Counted from the stretch's first letter, positions 16,258-25,111 are shown. The stretch is DNA of 40,406 bases from Clostridia bacterium (GCA_900766495.1 CAAFVM010000054.1:1-40406), one strand, 5' to 3'. The notes: a model not told the origin generated them from the letters alone. Made by a program: numbers and translations.

Positions 16258-17037
16258 ATGAAAATATGTTATTATCCCGGTTGCACGCTTAAAACGCAGG
16301 CGAAAGATTTAGACCGTTACGCTCGCTCTTCCGCTATGGCGCTCGGCGTGGAAATGGAAGAAATAGAAAACTGGCAATGCTGCGGGGCGACCTATCCCAC
16401 CGCCAAAAACGAGATTGCAACCAAGCTTTCGGCTGTGCGCGCGCTTGACTACGCGGCGAAAAACGGCGGTAAGCTTTTAACCCTTTGCTCGGCTTGCCAC
16501 AACGTTATAAAGCGCGTTAACGACGATATGAAAAACGACGCTAACGTGAATACGAAAGCCAACAATTATCTTGCGCTCGACCGCCCGTATAACGGCGAAA
16601 CGCAGGTTATACATTACCTTGAAATGCTTCGCGACGAGGTTGGTTTCGACGAACTTGCGAAAAAGGTGGTAAACCCGATAAAAAGCAAAATCGCCGCGTA
16701 TTACGGCTGTTTGCTTTTGCGTCCGAGCAAGGTTATGGCTTTCGACGAACCGGAAAATCCCACTATTATAGAAAACTTTATAAAAGCCATAGGCGGAACC
16801 CCCGTAAAATACCCCATGCGAAACGAATGCTGCGGGGCATACGCGGGAATGAAAGATAAATCGCTGGTTGAAAAGCGCAGCGGCAAAGTGGTATACAGCG
16901 CAGAACAAAACGGCGCGGAAATAATAGTTACCGCTTGCCCGCTTTGCTATTACAACCTTAAAGAATACGGCGGCGGAAAGGCGAGGGTGGTTTATTTCAC
17001 CGAGCTTTTAGCCGAAGCGTTGGGGGTGAAAGACTGA
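16258..17037 (+). CDS. hdrB: Heterodisulfide reductase subunit B-like protein (HdrB)
   Basis: A 259-aa protein with two complete CCG domains: Cys9, Cys41-Cys42-Gly, Cys77 and Cys80; and Cys151, Cys191-Cys192-Gly, Cys227 and Cys230. In methanogen HdrB such domains hold two non-cubane [4Fe-4S] clusters that cleave the CoM-S-S-CoB disulfide. Methanogen cofactors are not expected here, so the bacterial disulfide or other acceptor is unknown. All ligands are intact, which argues for real chemistry at this site. Its stop codon overlaps the hdrC start by one base (TGATG), and the Hdr subunits follow in the order B-C-A. Confidence 0.92.
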   Translation: MKICYYPGCTLKTQAKDLDRYARSSAMALGVEMEEIENWQCCGATYPTAKNEIATKLSAVRALDYAAKNGGKLLTLCSACHNVIKRVNDDMKNDANVNTKANNYLALDRPYNGETQVIHYLEMLRDEVGFDELAKKVVNPIKSKIAAYYGCLLLRPSKVMAFDEPENPTIIENFIKAIGGTPVKYPMRNECCGAYAGMKDKSLVEKRSGKVVYSAEQNGAEIIVTACPLCYYNLKEYGGGKARVVYFTELLAEALGVKD

Positions 17038-17423
17038 TGGATAAAACCCAAAGAAGAGAAGAGGTTTTAAGAAACTCGGGCACCGACGTCCGCAAGTGCA
17101 TGAAATGCGGGAAATGTTCGGGCAGATGCCCCGCGTTTAAACAGATGGACATAAAACCGCACCAGTTCGTCAGTTTTATCGCAAACGGTAAAGCCGACAG
17201 ATTGTTCGAAAGCAAAGCCATATGGTATTGCCTTTCGTGCATGGAATGCGTAGAGCGTTGCCCCCGCGGCGTAGCTCCGCAGGCGGTTATAGAAGCGGTG
17301 AGAAACGCCGTAGCGGGAATGCAGGGCGGCAACGGAATTAAAGCCGAAGACATTCCGCCCGAAGTAAACGAATTTATTCCCCAACAACTTTTCGTAAGCG
17401 CATACAGAAAATATAACAAATAA
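17037..17423 (+). CDS. hdrC: Heterodisulfide reductase subunit C-like protein (HdrC)
   Basis: A 128-aa ferredoxin-type protein with two [4Fe-4S] motifs, Cys21/24/27/31 and Cys65/68/71/75, each ending in Cys-Pro. HdrC conducts electrons between HdrA and HdrB. The length and absence of a membrane segment match soluble Hdr complexes. It is coupled to hdrB by a one-base overlap, and hdrA begins 18 bp downstream. Confidence 0.92.
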   Translation: MDKTQRREEVLRNSGTDVRKCMKCGKCSGRCPAFKQMDIKPHQFVSFIANGKADRLFESKAIWYCLSCMECVERCPRGVAPQAVIEAVRNAVAGMQGGNGIKAEDIPPEVNEFIPQQLFVSAYRKYNK

Positions 17424-17441
17424 ACCAAAGAGAGAATAGAT

Positions 17442-19436
17442 ATGCAACATAAAATCGGAGTTTTTATATGTTGGTGCGGCAGTAACATCGCCGCTACGGT
17501 AGACGTGCAGAAGCTGTCTGCCGCGATCAAATCCGAACCCGGCGTAGCCTATTCGGCGGATTATCAGTATATGTGTTCCGAAAACGGACAAACGCTGATT
17601 AAGAACGCCATAAAAGAATACGGGCTTACCGGTATAGTTATAGGTTCCTGCTCGCCGAGAATGCACGAAGCCACATTCCGCAAAGCCGCGGAAAGTATGG
17701 GGCTTAACCCCTATATGGTAGAAGTAGCAAACCTGCGCGAACAGTGTTCCTGGATACACAAAGATAAAGAAGAAGCCACCGAAAAGGCGATGATTCTGCT
17801 TCGTACGGCGATAGCGAAAGTTCGTCTCGACGCGCCGCTTACCGCGGGCGAATCTCCCGTTATTAAACGCGCGCTGGTTATAGGCGGCGGCATAGCGGGT
17901 ATACAAGCTGCGCTCGATATTGCCGAAGCGGGTTTCCCCGTGGATATAGTGGAAAAGAACCCCACCATCGGCGGCAGAATGGCTCAGCTCGACAAAACGT
18001 TCCCCACGCTCGACTGTTCGGCGTGCATACTTACGCCTAAAATGGTCGACTGCGCGCAGAGCGACAAAATAGACATTCTCTCTTATTCCGAGGTCGAACA
18101 CGTAAGCGGTTTCGTAGGCAACTTTAAAGTTACCATAAGAAAAAAAGCCCGTTACGTTGACGAAACCAAATGCACGGGCTGCAAAGTGTGCATGGAAAAA
18201 TGTCCCTCTAAAAAAGGACTTAACGAGTTCAATATGGGGCTTAACAACCGTTCTGCAATATATATTCCGTTCGCTCAGGCGATTCCCAACGTGGCGGTAA
18301 TCGACCCCGAGCAGTGCATTAAGCTTAAAACCGGCAAATGCGGGCTTTGCAAAATGAACTGCGGCGCGGGCGCGATTAACTACGATATGAAAGACGAGCT
18401 TATCGAACGCGAATACGGCGCCATAGTTGTGGCTACCGGATTTAAACCCATAAGCGTCGACAAGTTCAACGAATACGGTTACGTCGACAATAAAGACGTT
18501 ATAACTTCGCTCGAGCTCGAACGCCTTATGAACGCGGCGGGCCCCACCGGCGGTACGCTTTTGCGCCCGTCCGACGGCAAGCACCCGAAAGTTATAACCT
18601 TTATACAGTGCGTCGGTTCGCGCGATACGTCGGGTTGCGGCAAGCCGTACTGCTCGAAAATCTGCTGTATGTACACGGCTAAACACGCCATGCTCATTCG
18701 CGAAAAATATCCCGATACCGAAGTGCACGTATTCTATATCGACGTAAGAACTCCGGGTAAGAACTACGACGAGTTTTATCGCCGCGCGGTTGAACAATAC
18801 GGCGTGGATTATATAAAAGGTATGGTAGGCAAGGTGTACGCCGAAGACGGCAAGCTTATGGTTCAGGGCTCGAACCTTATAGACAACGAGCAGGTAACCA
18901 TTCCGTCCGACCTCGTGGTTCTGGCTGCGGCTATCGAACCCGAGCCGTCGGTAAGAAAAATAGCCACGCTTTTAACCGCGAGCATCGATACCAACAACTT
19001 CCTTAACGAATCGCACCCCAAACTGCGCCCCGTAGAAAGCCCGACCGCGGGCGTATACCTCGCAGGCGTTTGCCAGGGGCCGAAAGACATACCCGAAACC
19101 GTTTCGCAGGCTTCGGCTTGCGCCGCGAAAGTAATAGGTTTGCTTGTCAAAGACAAACTTAAAACCAACCCCTGCGTAGCGCATTCCGACGAAAGCATGT
19201 GCAACGGCTGTTCGCAGTGCGCCAACGTCTGCGCATACGGCGCTATAACATATATAAATAAGGAATTCAGAATAGGCGGCGGCAAAACCGAAACCAGAAG
19301 AGTGGCTTCGGTAAATCCCGCGGTATGCCAAGGTTGCGGCGCATGCACCGTAGCCTGTCCTTCGGGCGCTATGGACCTTTCGGGATTCAGCACTCGTCAG
19401 ATTACATCGGAGGTGGAAGCGATATGCAAGAGATAA
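17442..19436 (+). CDS. hdrA: Heterodisulfide reductase subunit A-like flavoprotein (HdrA), candidate bifurcating subunit
   Basis: A 664-aa full-length HdrA. It has the N-terminal iron-sulfur domain (Cys10, 12, 45, 70 and 102), a thioredoxin-reductase-like FAD domain with GGGIAG (148-153) and GGRM, an inserted ferredoxin domain (Cys244/247/250/254; Cys292/300/303/307) and a C-terminal ferredoxin domain (Cys587/590/593/597; Cys629/632/635/639). In characterised complexes HdrA carries the FAD that splits electron pairs between a high-potential acceptor and ferredoxin. All expected domains are present, so it is the best candidate for the bifurcation centre here. The 3' end overlaps mvhD by 13 bp. 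Confidence 0.94.
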   Translation: MQHKIGVFICWCGSNIAATVDVQKLSAAIKSEPGVAYSADYQYMCSENGQTLIKNAIKEYGLTGIVIGSCSPRMHEATFRKAAESMGLNPYMVEVANLREQCSWIHKDKEEATEKAMILLRTAIAKVRLDAPLTAGESPVIKRALVIGGGIAGIQAALDIAEAGFPVDIVEKNPTIGGRMAQLDKTFPTLDCSACILTPKMVDCAQSDKIDILSYSEVEHVSGFVGNFKVTIRKKARYVDETKCTGCKVCMEKCPSKKGLNEFNMGLNNRSAIYIPFAQAIPNVAVIDPEQCIKLKTGKCGLCKMNCGAGAINYDMKDELIEREYGAIVVATGFKPISVDKFNEYGYVDNKDVITSLELERLMNAAGPTGGTLLRPSDGKHPKVITFIQCVGSRDTSGCGKPYCSKICCMYTAKHAMLIREKYPDTEVHVFYIDVRTPGKNYDEFYRRAVEQYGVDYIKGMVGKVYAEDGKLMVQGSNLIDNEQVTIPSDLVVLAAAIEPEPSVRKIATLLTASIDTNNFLNESHPKLRPVESPTAGVYLAGVCQGPKDIPETVSQASACAAKVIGLLVKDKLKTNPCVAHSDESMCNGCSQCANVCAYGAITYINKEFRIGGGKTETRRVASVNPAVCQGCGACTVACPSGAMDLSGFSTRQITSEVEAICKR

Positions 19437-19876
19437 ACGGCGAAAACAAGCAATACGTTCCTAATATAGTTGCGTTTTGCTGTAACTGGTGTTCGTATGC
19501 GGGAGCCGACCTTGCGGGGTCGAGCAGGCTTTCTTATCCCGCCAACGTTAAAATAGTGCGCGTGCCTTGCTCTTGCCGCGTGAACCCCATGTTCGTATTG
19601 AAAGCCTTTCAGCAGGGTGCCGACGGCGTTATACTTTGCGGTTGCCACCCCGGCGATTGTCACTACGTAACGGGCAACTATTACACGAGAAGAAGAATGG
19701 CGCTCCTTTTTAACTTCCTCGATTATTTGGGAATCGAAAAGGAAAGAACCCGCGTAGAATGGGTTTCGGCAGCCGAAGGCGCAAAATTTTCGGCGGTTAT
19801 GAACGATTTTGCCGAAAAAGTAGCCGCTCTTGGCGAAAACAAGAGGTTGCAAGACCTCCGCGTAAAGGGGGAATAA
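19424..19876 (+). CDS. mvhD: MvhD/FlxD-like [2Fe-2S] protein
   Basis: A 150-aa protein of the MvhD (FlxD) family, which links the electron-input module to HdrA. Cysteines expected for a [2Fe-2S] cluster are present in CCNWC (19-23), PCSC (48-51) and CGCHPGDC (72-79). The start is set at 19424 because GGAGGTGG lies seven bases upstream; a longer frame from 19325 would read through hdrA out of frame. It overlaps the end of hdrA. In hydrogenase-linked systems MvhD partners with MvhAG; here the neighbours are Flx-type genes, so the donor is probably NAD(P)H through the flavoprotein at 21884. Confidence 0.92.
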   Translation: MQEINGENKQYVPNIVAFCCNWCSYAGADLAGSSRLSYPANVKIVRVPCSCRVNPMFVLKAFQQGADGVILCGCHPGDCHYVTGNYYTRRRMALLFNFLDYLGIEKERTRVEWVSAAEGAKFSAVMNDFAEKVAALGENKRLQDLRVKGE

Positions 19877-19879
19877 GCG

Positions 19880-20863
19880 ATGAATCAACTTCAGAACGCA
19901 GTAAAAGAAAAAGCCGCCGAACTTCTTACGAACGGCGCGGCTGCAAGAGTTATGGGCTGGAGAAAGGGCGAATTTATTCACGACCCCGAACCCGCGAGTT
20001 TTTCGGAGGTAACCGAACTTAAAGATTTCGTTTACGACGATTATTGCGGAGCCAACCTTTCTAAATACCTCATCGCGGAAAGCAAGAAAGTAGGCGTTAC
20101 CGCCGTGTTTTTGAAACCCTGCGATACTTTAAGCTTCAATCAACTTTTAAAAGAACACAGAATAGACCGCGAGAAAACCCGCGTTATAGGGGTTGAGTGC
20201 GCGGGCAAGCTCGACGAATACAAAATAGCGGCGAAAGGCATAACCTGCGTTACCGCCGAACGTTACGAGGGCGATAAAGTCATATTCGAATGCGCCGACG
20301 GCGAAGTTACGGTTGACAAAGCCGAGGTTCTGCTTGAAAAGTGCCTGTCCTGCAAAGGCAAGAAATTTGCCGTTGCCGACGAAACCGTGGTTTTAAACGA
20401 AATGCCCGACACCGTAAACGACAGATTTTCAAAGGTTAAAGAACTTGAAGCCATGACCGCCGACGAACGCTACGCTTTTTGGCAGGGCGAACTTTCAAAA
20501 TGCATTCGCTGCAACGCCTGCAGAAACGTATGCCCGGCTTGCTCCTGCGTTAAATGCGTGTTCGACAACCCGAATTCGGGCATAGCGGCAAAAGCCAACG
20601 ACGTTCCTTTCGAAGAACAGCTGTTCCACATAATCCGCGCGTTCCACGTTGCGGGCAGATGCACCGACTGCGGAGAATGTTCGCGCGTATGCCCCCAAAG
20701 AATTCCTTTGCACCTTTTGAACCGTAAGTTTATAAAAGACATAAACGTTCTTTACGGCGATTATCAGGCGGGCGAGGAAAGCGAGGGCAGAACGCCGCTC
20801 ACTTCTTTCACCGAACACGACGTGGAACCTAACGCCGCGCTCGACAAAGCGGAGGGTAAGTGA
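19880..20863 (+). CDS. Flx-type ferredoxin-domain oxidoreductase subunit, FrhB-like N-terminus
   Basis: A 327-aa iron-sulfur protein. The N-terminal about 190 residues resemble the FrhB/FdhB-like fold in outline (FLKPCDTL at about 78-85, VIGVECAGK at 102-110, and CLSCKGKKFA at 155-164). Two [4Fe-4S] motifs follow at Cys208/211/214/218 and Cys261/264/267/271, with extra cysteines in between (CSCVKC). It corresponds to one of the two ferredoxin-like subunits (FlxB or FlxC) of Flx-Hdr complexes and should pass electrons between the FlxA-like subunit and MvhD/HdrA. Starts four bases after the mvhD stop. Confidence 0.82.
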   Translation: MNQLQNAVKEKAAELLTNGAAARVMGWRKGEFIHDPEPASFSEVTELKDFVYDDYCGANLSKYLIAESKKVGVTAVFLKPCDTLSFNQLLKEHRIDREKTRVIGVECAGKLDEYKIAAKGITCVTAERYEGDKVIFECADGEVTVDKAEVLLEKCLSCKGKKFAVADETVVLNEMPDTVNDRFSKVKELEAMTADERYAFWQGELSKCIRCNACRNVCPACSCVKCVFDNPNSGIAAKANDVPFEEQLFHIIRAFHVAGRCTDCGECSRVCPQRIPLHLLNRKFIKDINVLYGDYQAGEESEGRTPLTSFTEHDVEPNAALDKAEGK

Positions 20864-20864
20864 T

Positions 20865-21887
20865 ATGATAAAAATTAATAAAAACGATTTAGGCGCATTT
20901 TTCAGCGCGATAGCCGAAAAATATCCTCTGTTTATGCCCCTTAAAAAGGCGGGGCAAACCAACTACGGTTTTTACGACGGCGAAAGCGAATACGACGTTG
21001 AAACGCTTAAAACCGTAAAATCGGCGAAAGACGCGTTCTTCCCGCAAAGCGAAACCATGATGAAATTCGTGGTTAACGGCAAGAAAATCGACATAGAAGA
21101 CGTGCGTAAAGAAAACGTTCCGTTCGTTATTTTCGGCGTGCGCGGGTGCGATTTCAAGGCGTTCAAAATACTTGACAACGTGTTCCTCGGCGACCCCGTT
21201 GACACCTATTACAAAGCCAAACGCGAAGCGGGCATAATATTCACACTTACCTGCGTTAAACCCGAAGAAAGCTGTTTCTGCAAAAACTTCGGCATAGACG
21301 CGGCAGACCCGCAGGGCGACGCGGCATGCACGCTTTGGGGCGATTACCTTTATATAAAACCGCTTACCGAAAAGGGCGAAAAAGTTCTTGCCGATATTTC
21401 GGTTAAAGGCGAAAAAGCCGACGAAAGCGAAATAGAACCCGCAAAAGAGCAAAGCAGAAAAATAACCGAAAAACTGCCGTTTACCTCGCTTGATTTATCC
21501 CGTTTCAAACCCGAAAATCTTAACGAGCTGTTCAACCTGCCCGTGTGGGAAGAACTTTCGCGCGCGTGCCTCGGTTGCGGTACATGCACTTTCGTTTGCC
21601 CCACCTGCCAGTGCTTCGACATAAGGGATTTTAAAACGAGCAAAGACATTATGCGTTTCCGCTGCTGGGATTCCTGCATGTATTCCGATTTCACGCAGAT
21701 GGCGGCGGCTAACCCCAGAACCACCCAGATGCAGAGGTATCGCCAGAGATTTATGCACAAACTCGTGTATTATCCCTCGCAATACGGCGATTATTCGTGC
21801 GTGGGTTGCGGCAGATGCGTAAACAAATGCCCGCAGAAACTCAACATAGTAAAAGTAATTAAAAAGATAGGGGGAGAAAACAAATGA
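20865..21887 (+). CDS. Flx/AsrA-like 4Fe-4S dicluster protein
   Basis: A 340-aa protein of the family that includes sulfite reductase subunit A (AsrA) and hydrogenase beta-type subunits, recognisable by FGVRGCDFKAFKILDNVF (90-107) and the TCVKPEESCFC stretch (129-139). Two [4Fe-4S] motifs: Cys235/238/241/245 and Cys312/315/318/322. In Asr and Flx systems the partner is the FAD/NAD(P)-binding subunit encoded directly downstream, and the two genes overlap here by four bases (ATGA). The catalytic AsrC sulfite reductase is absent, so the protein acts as an electron-transfer subunit. The upstream spacing is one base and the ribosome-binding site is GGAGGGTAAG. Confidence 0.85.
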   Translation: MIKINKNDLGAFFSAIAEKYPLFMPLKKAGQTNYGFYDGESEYDVETLKTVKSAKDAFFPQSETMMKFVVNGKKIDIEDVRKENVPFVIFGVRGCDFKAFKILDNVFLGDPVDTYYKAKREAGIIFTLTCVKPEESCFCKNFGIDAADPQGDAACTLWGDYLYIKPLTEKGEKVLADISVKGEKADESEIEPAKEQSRKITEKLPFTSLDLSRFKPENLNELFNLPVWEELSRACLGCGTCTFVCPTCQCFDIRDFKTSKDIMRFRCWDSCMYSDFTQMAAANPRTTQMQRYRQRFMHKLVYYPSQYGDYSCVGCGRCVNKCPQKLNIVKVIKKIGGENK

Positions 21888-22711
21888 TAAACGAAAATCT
21901 TATTCCCCGCATCGGCGTGGTTACCGATATAAGAAAAGACACTGCCGACGTTAAAACTTTCCGCGTTGTAGGGCGCGACGGCAAAAAACTTTTCGAACAT
22001 ATGCCCGGGCAGTGCGCCATGGTTTCCATACCCGGCGTGGGCGAGTGTATGTTCTCTATAACCTCTTCGCCAACGAACGAAGAGTTTATGGAATTTTCCA
22101 TTAAAAAGTGCGGTTGCGTTACCGAAGTCATTCACTCGATTGAGGTAGGGCAGGAAATAACCGTTCGCGGACCTTACGGCAGAAACTTCCCCGTAGAGGG
22201 CGATTTCAAGGGCAAAGACATGCTCTTTATAGCCGGCGGTATAGGTCTTGCGCCTTTGCGCAGCGTTATAAACTACATCCGCCATTACCGTAAAAACTAC
22301 GGCAAGGTGGTAGTTGTTTACGGCGCGAGAAGCAAAGACGACCTCGTCGACATAGAAGAAATCAGAAACGAATGGGAAAACGAGCCGAATTTCGAGGTTT
22401 ATTTAACCATCGACCGCCCGCAGGAGGGCTGGGACGGACACGTAGGTTTCGTTCCCGCATACGTAAAGGAACTGGGATTAGACCCGACCATGACCGCCGT
22501 TTTGTGCGGACCGCCCATAATGATTAAGTTCACGCTTGCGGGACTTTTGGAACTCGGTTTTTCCAAAGAAAGGGTTTATACCACGCTCGAACTCCGTATG
22601 AAATGCGGTATAGGCAAATGCGGCAGGTGCAACGTGGGCGACAAATTCGTTTGCAAAGACGGACCGGTATTCCGTATGGACGAGCTTGACGAGCTTCCCA
22701 ACGAGTATTAA
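21884..22711 (+). CDS. flxA: FlxA/AsrB-like FAD/NAD(P)H oxidoreductase subunit
   Basis: A 275-aa ferredoxin-NADP reductase family protein: FAD-binding barrel (about 5-100, with the MPGQCAMVSIP and RGPYG motifs), nucleotide-binding domain (AGGIGLAPLR 117-126; LCGPP 207-211) and a C-terminal [2Fe-2S] site Cys241/246/249/257, as in AsrB and dihydroorotate dehydrogenase electron-transfer subunits. It should accept hydride from NADH or NADPH and feed the Flx ferredoxin subunits. It overlaps the preceding AsrA-like gene. Which nucleotide is used cannot be read from the sequence with certainty. Confidence 0.88.
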   Translation: MINENLIPRIGVVTDIRKDTADVKTFRVVGRDGKKLFEHMPGQCAMVSIPGVGECMFSITSSPTNEEFMEFSIKKCGCVTEVIHSIEVGQEITVRGPYGRNFPVEGDFKGKDMLFIAGGIGLAPLRSVINYIRHYRKNYGKVVVVYGARSKDDLVDIEEIRNEWENEPNFEVYLTIDRPQEGWDGHVGFVPAYVKELGLDPTMTAVLCGPPIMIKFTLAGLLELGFSKERVYTTLELRMKCGIGKCGRCNVGDKFVCKDGPVFRMDELDELPNEY

Positions 22712-22736
22712 GCTCGGTTTTTAAGAGGTAATGATT

Positions 22737-23411
22737 ATGGAAAATAAAGTAAACGTATATTTATTCGGTAAAAAATACGAAGTTCCCGCGGCTCTTACCA
22801 TAATGAAAGCCATGGAATACGCCGGATATAAACTGGTGCGCGGATGCGGTTGCCGTAACGGTTTCTGCGGCGCGTGCGCCACTATTTATCGTATAAAGGG
22901 CAAACAGGAGCTAAAAACCTGCCTTGCCTGCCAGCAACAGGTAGAAGAGGGAATGTACGTGGCTACTCTGCCGTTCTTCCCGCTTGTAAAGCAGGTGTAC
23001 GATATTGAAAAAATTAAACCCACCGAGCAGATTATGATGCAGCTTTACCCCGAAATTTACAGCTGCATAGGCTGCAACGCCTGCACCAAATCCTGCACGC
23101 AGGGGCTTAACGTAATGCAATATATCGCCTACGCGCAACGCGGCGATTTCAAAAAATGCGCCGAAGAAAGTTTCGACTGCGTTATGTGCGGAGTTTGCTC
23201 TTCGCGTTGCCCCGCGGGTATTTCGCACCCGCAGGTGGCGGAACTTGCGCGCAGACTTTACGGCAAATACCTCGCGCCCGAGTGCAAACACCTCGAAAAG
23301 CGCGTTGCCGAGATTGAAGAGGGCGATTTCGTCAAACTGATGGAAGACATAATGAACAAACCCATCGACGAGATGAAAGAACTTTACAATCACCGCGATA
23401 TAGAAAAGTAA
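22737..23411 (+). CDS. FrdB-like iron-sulfur subunit of a soluble fumarate reductase
   Basis: A 224-aa protein resembling fumarate reductase/succinate dehydrogenase iron-sulfur subunits but not identical to them. A plant-type [2Fe-2S] domain has Cys37/39/44/47 and Cys62/65; the C-terminal half has two [4Fe-4S] motifs, Cys110/113/116/120 and Cys148/151/154/158. Classical FrdB has [2Fe-2S], [4Fe-4S] and [3Fe-4S] clusters near quinone; here there is no sign of a [3Fe-4S] motif and no membrane anchor gene. The HdrD-like CCG domains found in methanogen TfrB are absent, since HdrB is a separate gene. The ATG at 22737 is preferred over 22731 because of spacing from AAGAGGT. The next gene is the flavoprotein. 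Confidence 0.85.
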   Translation: MENKVNVYLFGKKYEVPAALTIMKAMEYAGYKLVRGCGCRNGFCGACATIYRIKGKQELKTCLACQQQVEEGMYVATLPFFPLVKQVYDIEKIKPTEQIMMQLYPEIYSCIGCNACTKSCTQGLNVMQYIAYAQRGDFKKCAEESFDCVMCGVCSSRCPAGISHPQVAELARRLYGKYLAPECKHLEKRVAEIEEGDFVKLMEDIMNKPIDEMKELYNHRDIEK

Positions 23412-23424
23412 GGAGGGGCTGTTT

Positions 23425-25032
23425 ATGTATCAATACACCGAAGAACAACTGGCTTCGATGAAAAAGGTCGAAGCTACCAGACAGGAAAGACTTAACAACC
23501 TTTTCCCGAGAATGACCGCCGACGAAAAGGACGCGGTTTTAAAAGAAAATCACCCCGACTATATAGAATCGGCTTACGAAAACCTTAAAGTGGGCAAAAA
23601 CAAGGGCGATAAAGTTCTGCACGAACTTGCGGCTCTTCTTCAGGGTAAGTCGCGCGTGTTGGGAATGAAAATCGATTTGTCTCACCCCGATTACGAAGCC
23701 GACGTGCTGGTTATAGGCGGCGGCGGAGCGGGTTCTTCCGCGGCAATCACCGCAAACGCGGCGGGCGCAAAGGTTATTATGGTAACCAAGCTCCGCATAG
23801 GCGACGCCAACACCATGATGGCGGAGGGCGGCATTCAGGCGGCGGATAAACCAAACGACAGCCCGGCTATTCACTACCTCGACGCGTTCGGCGGCGGACA
23901 CTTCGCGGCTAAACCCGTGCTTTTGGAGAAACTGGTTTACGAAGCTCCGTCGGCTATCAAATGGCTTTCCGATTTGGGCGTTATGTTCGATAAGGACGCC
24001 GAGGGCAATATGATTACCACTCACGGAGGCGGCACTTCGCGCAAAAGAATGCACGCCTGCAAAGACTATTCGGGCGCCGAAATAATGAGAACGCTGCGCG
24101 ACGAGGTTATAAACAGGGGCATTCCCGTTATAGATTTCACCGCGGCTATCGAAATTATAAAGGATGAAAACGGCAACGCGGCGGGCGCGGTTTTACTCAA
24201 TATGGAAACCGGCGAAATACTCGTAGCGCGCGCAAAAACCGTTATTATAGCCACCGGCGGCGCGGGACGTCTGCATTATCAGGGGTTCCCCACCAGCAAC
24301 CACTACGGCGCTACCGCCGACGGGTTGGTACTCGCATATCGCGCGGGGGCTAAACTGCTTTACGCCGACACTTTGCAATATCACCCCACGGGAGTTGCCG
24401 AACCCACGCAGATTTTCGGCGCGTTGGTTACCGAAAAAGTGCGTTCTTTGGGCGCTCAACTGGTAAACAAAAACGGCGAGCCGTTCGTTTATTCGCTTGA
24501 AACCCGCGACGTAACCGCGGCTTCCATTATTCGCGAAAGCAAAAAACGCGGCAACAGCGTAAAGACAACCGACGGCGAGGGCGTATGGCTCGACACCCCC
24601 ATGATAGAAATGCTCGGGGGCGAGGGAACCATAGAAAAACGCATTCCCGCAATGATGAGAATGTTCGCCAAATACGGTGTCGATATAAGAAAAGAACCTA
24701 TTCTGGTTTACCCCACGCTGCACTATCAGAACGGCGGTATCGATATAGACGGCAACTGCGAAACCACCGAGGTTAAAAACCTGTTCGTGGCGGGCGAAGC
24801 CGTGGGCGGTATTCACGGCAGAAACAGACTTATGGGCAACTCGCTTCTCGACGTTATAGTATTCGGTCGCGACGCGGGCGTTGCCGCGGCAGAACGCGCG
24901 AAAACCGTTGAAAAGGTTGGAAAACTTACCCTTTCGCACGTTGACGAGTTTGAAAAAGAGCTTGAAAACGCGGGAATTAAACCCGAAGTGCTTTCGCCTA
25001 AACTGCTTCCCGATTACGCAAGGAAAGCTTAA
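23425..25032 (+). CDS. frdA: Fumarate reductase/TfrA-like flavoprotein subunit
   Basis: A 535-aa flavoprotein with FAD motif VIGGGGAGSS (96-105) and the full fumarate active site in family order: His320 in QYHPTG, Thr336-Glu337-Arg340, Arg361 in ETRD, His433 in HYQNGG, Arg468 in NRLMGNS, followed by the C-terminal FGRDAG. At the place where membrane FrdA/SdhA carries the His that bonds FAD covalently, this protein has Asn129 (DANTMMAEGG), so FAD is probably non-covalent, as in soluble relatives. Residues 1-90 are a Lys/Glu-rich extension that precedes the flavin domain and is absent from typical FrdA. Strong AAGGAGGGG site. Aspartate oxidase (NadB) is a relative, but no nad genes are near. 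Role inferred: fumarate to succinate. Confidence 0.87.
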   Translation: MYQYTEEQLASMKKVEATRQERLNNLFPRMTADEKDAVLKENHPDYIESAYENLKVGKNKGDKVLHELAALLQGKSRVLGMKIDLSHPDYEADVLVIGGGGAGSSAAITANAAGAKVIMVTKLRIGDANTMMAEGGIQAADKPNDSPAIHYLDAFGGGHFAAKPVLLEKLVYEAPSAIKWLSDLGVMFDKDAEGNMITTHGGGTSRKRMHACKDYSGAEIMRTLRDEVINRGIPVIDFTAAIEIIKDENGNAAGAVLLNMETGEILVARAKTVIIATGGAGRLHYQGFPTSNHYGATADGLVLAYRAGAKLLYADTLQYHPTGVAEPTQIFGALVTEKVRSLGAQLVNKNGEPFVYSLETRDVTAASIIRESKKRGNSVKTTDGEGVWLDTPMIEMLGGEGTIEKRIPAMMRMFAKYGVDIRKEPILVYPTLHYQNGGIDIDGNCETTEVKNLFVAGEAVGGIHGRNRLMGNSLLDVIVFGRDAGVAAAERAKTVEKVGKLTLSHVDEFEKELENAGIKPEVLSPKLLPDYARKA

Positions 25033-25049
25033 ATTAAAAAAATCGTTTC

Positions 25050-25074
25050 GTGCGGCGGAAAAAGCCCGCCGCAC
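25050..25074 (+). other. Perfect GC-rich stem-loop after frdA
   Basis: GTGCGGCGG (25050-25058) pairs perfectly with CCGCCGCAC (25066-25074) around a 7-nt A-rich loop. No T-tract follows, so transcription is unlikely to end here. It may act as an mRNA stabiliser that gives the upstream genes a different transcript level from the small membrane protein and hydrogenase genes downstream. Confidence 0.6.
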
Positions 25075-25111
25075 GGGCGAGTTATAAAACAATAAAAAGA
25101 AGAGGAAAAAT

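Noticed and set aside
17067..18797. 576-aa minus-strand open frame across hdrC and hdrA
   Set aside because: It is antisense to well-supported genes and shows the Phe/Tyr/Arg/Val-rich composition of a shadow frame.
20865..22711. Anaerobic sulfite reductase (asrAB)
   Set aside because: The two genes resemble AsrA and AsrB, but no AsrC is present and the context is hdr/flx/frd.
23425..25032. L-aspartate oxidase (nadB)
   Set aside because: Related fold and non-covalent FAD position, but no nadA or nadC nearby and an FrdB-like subunit is directly upstream.
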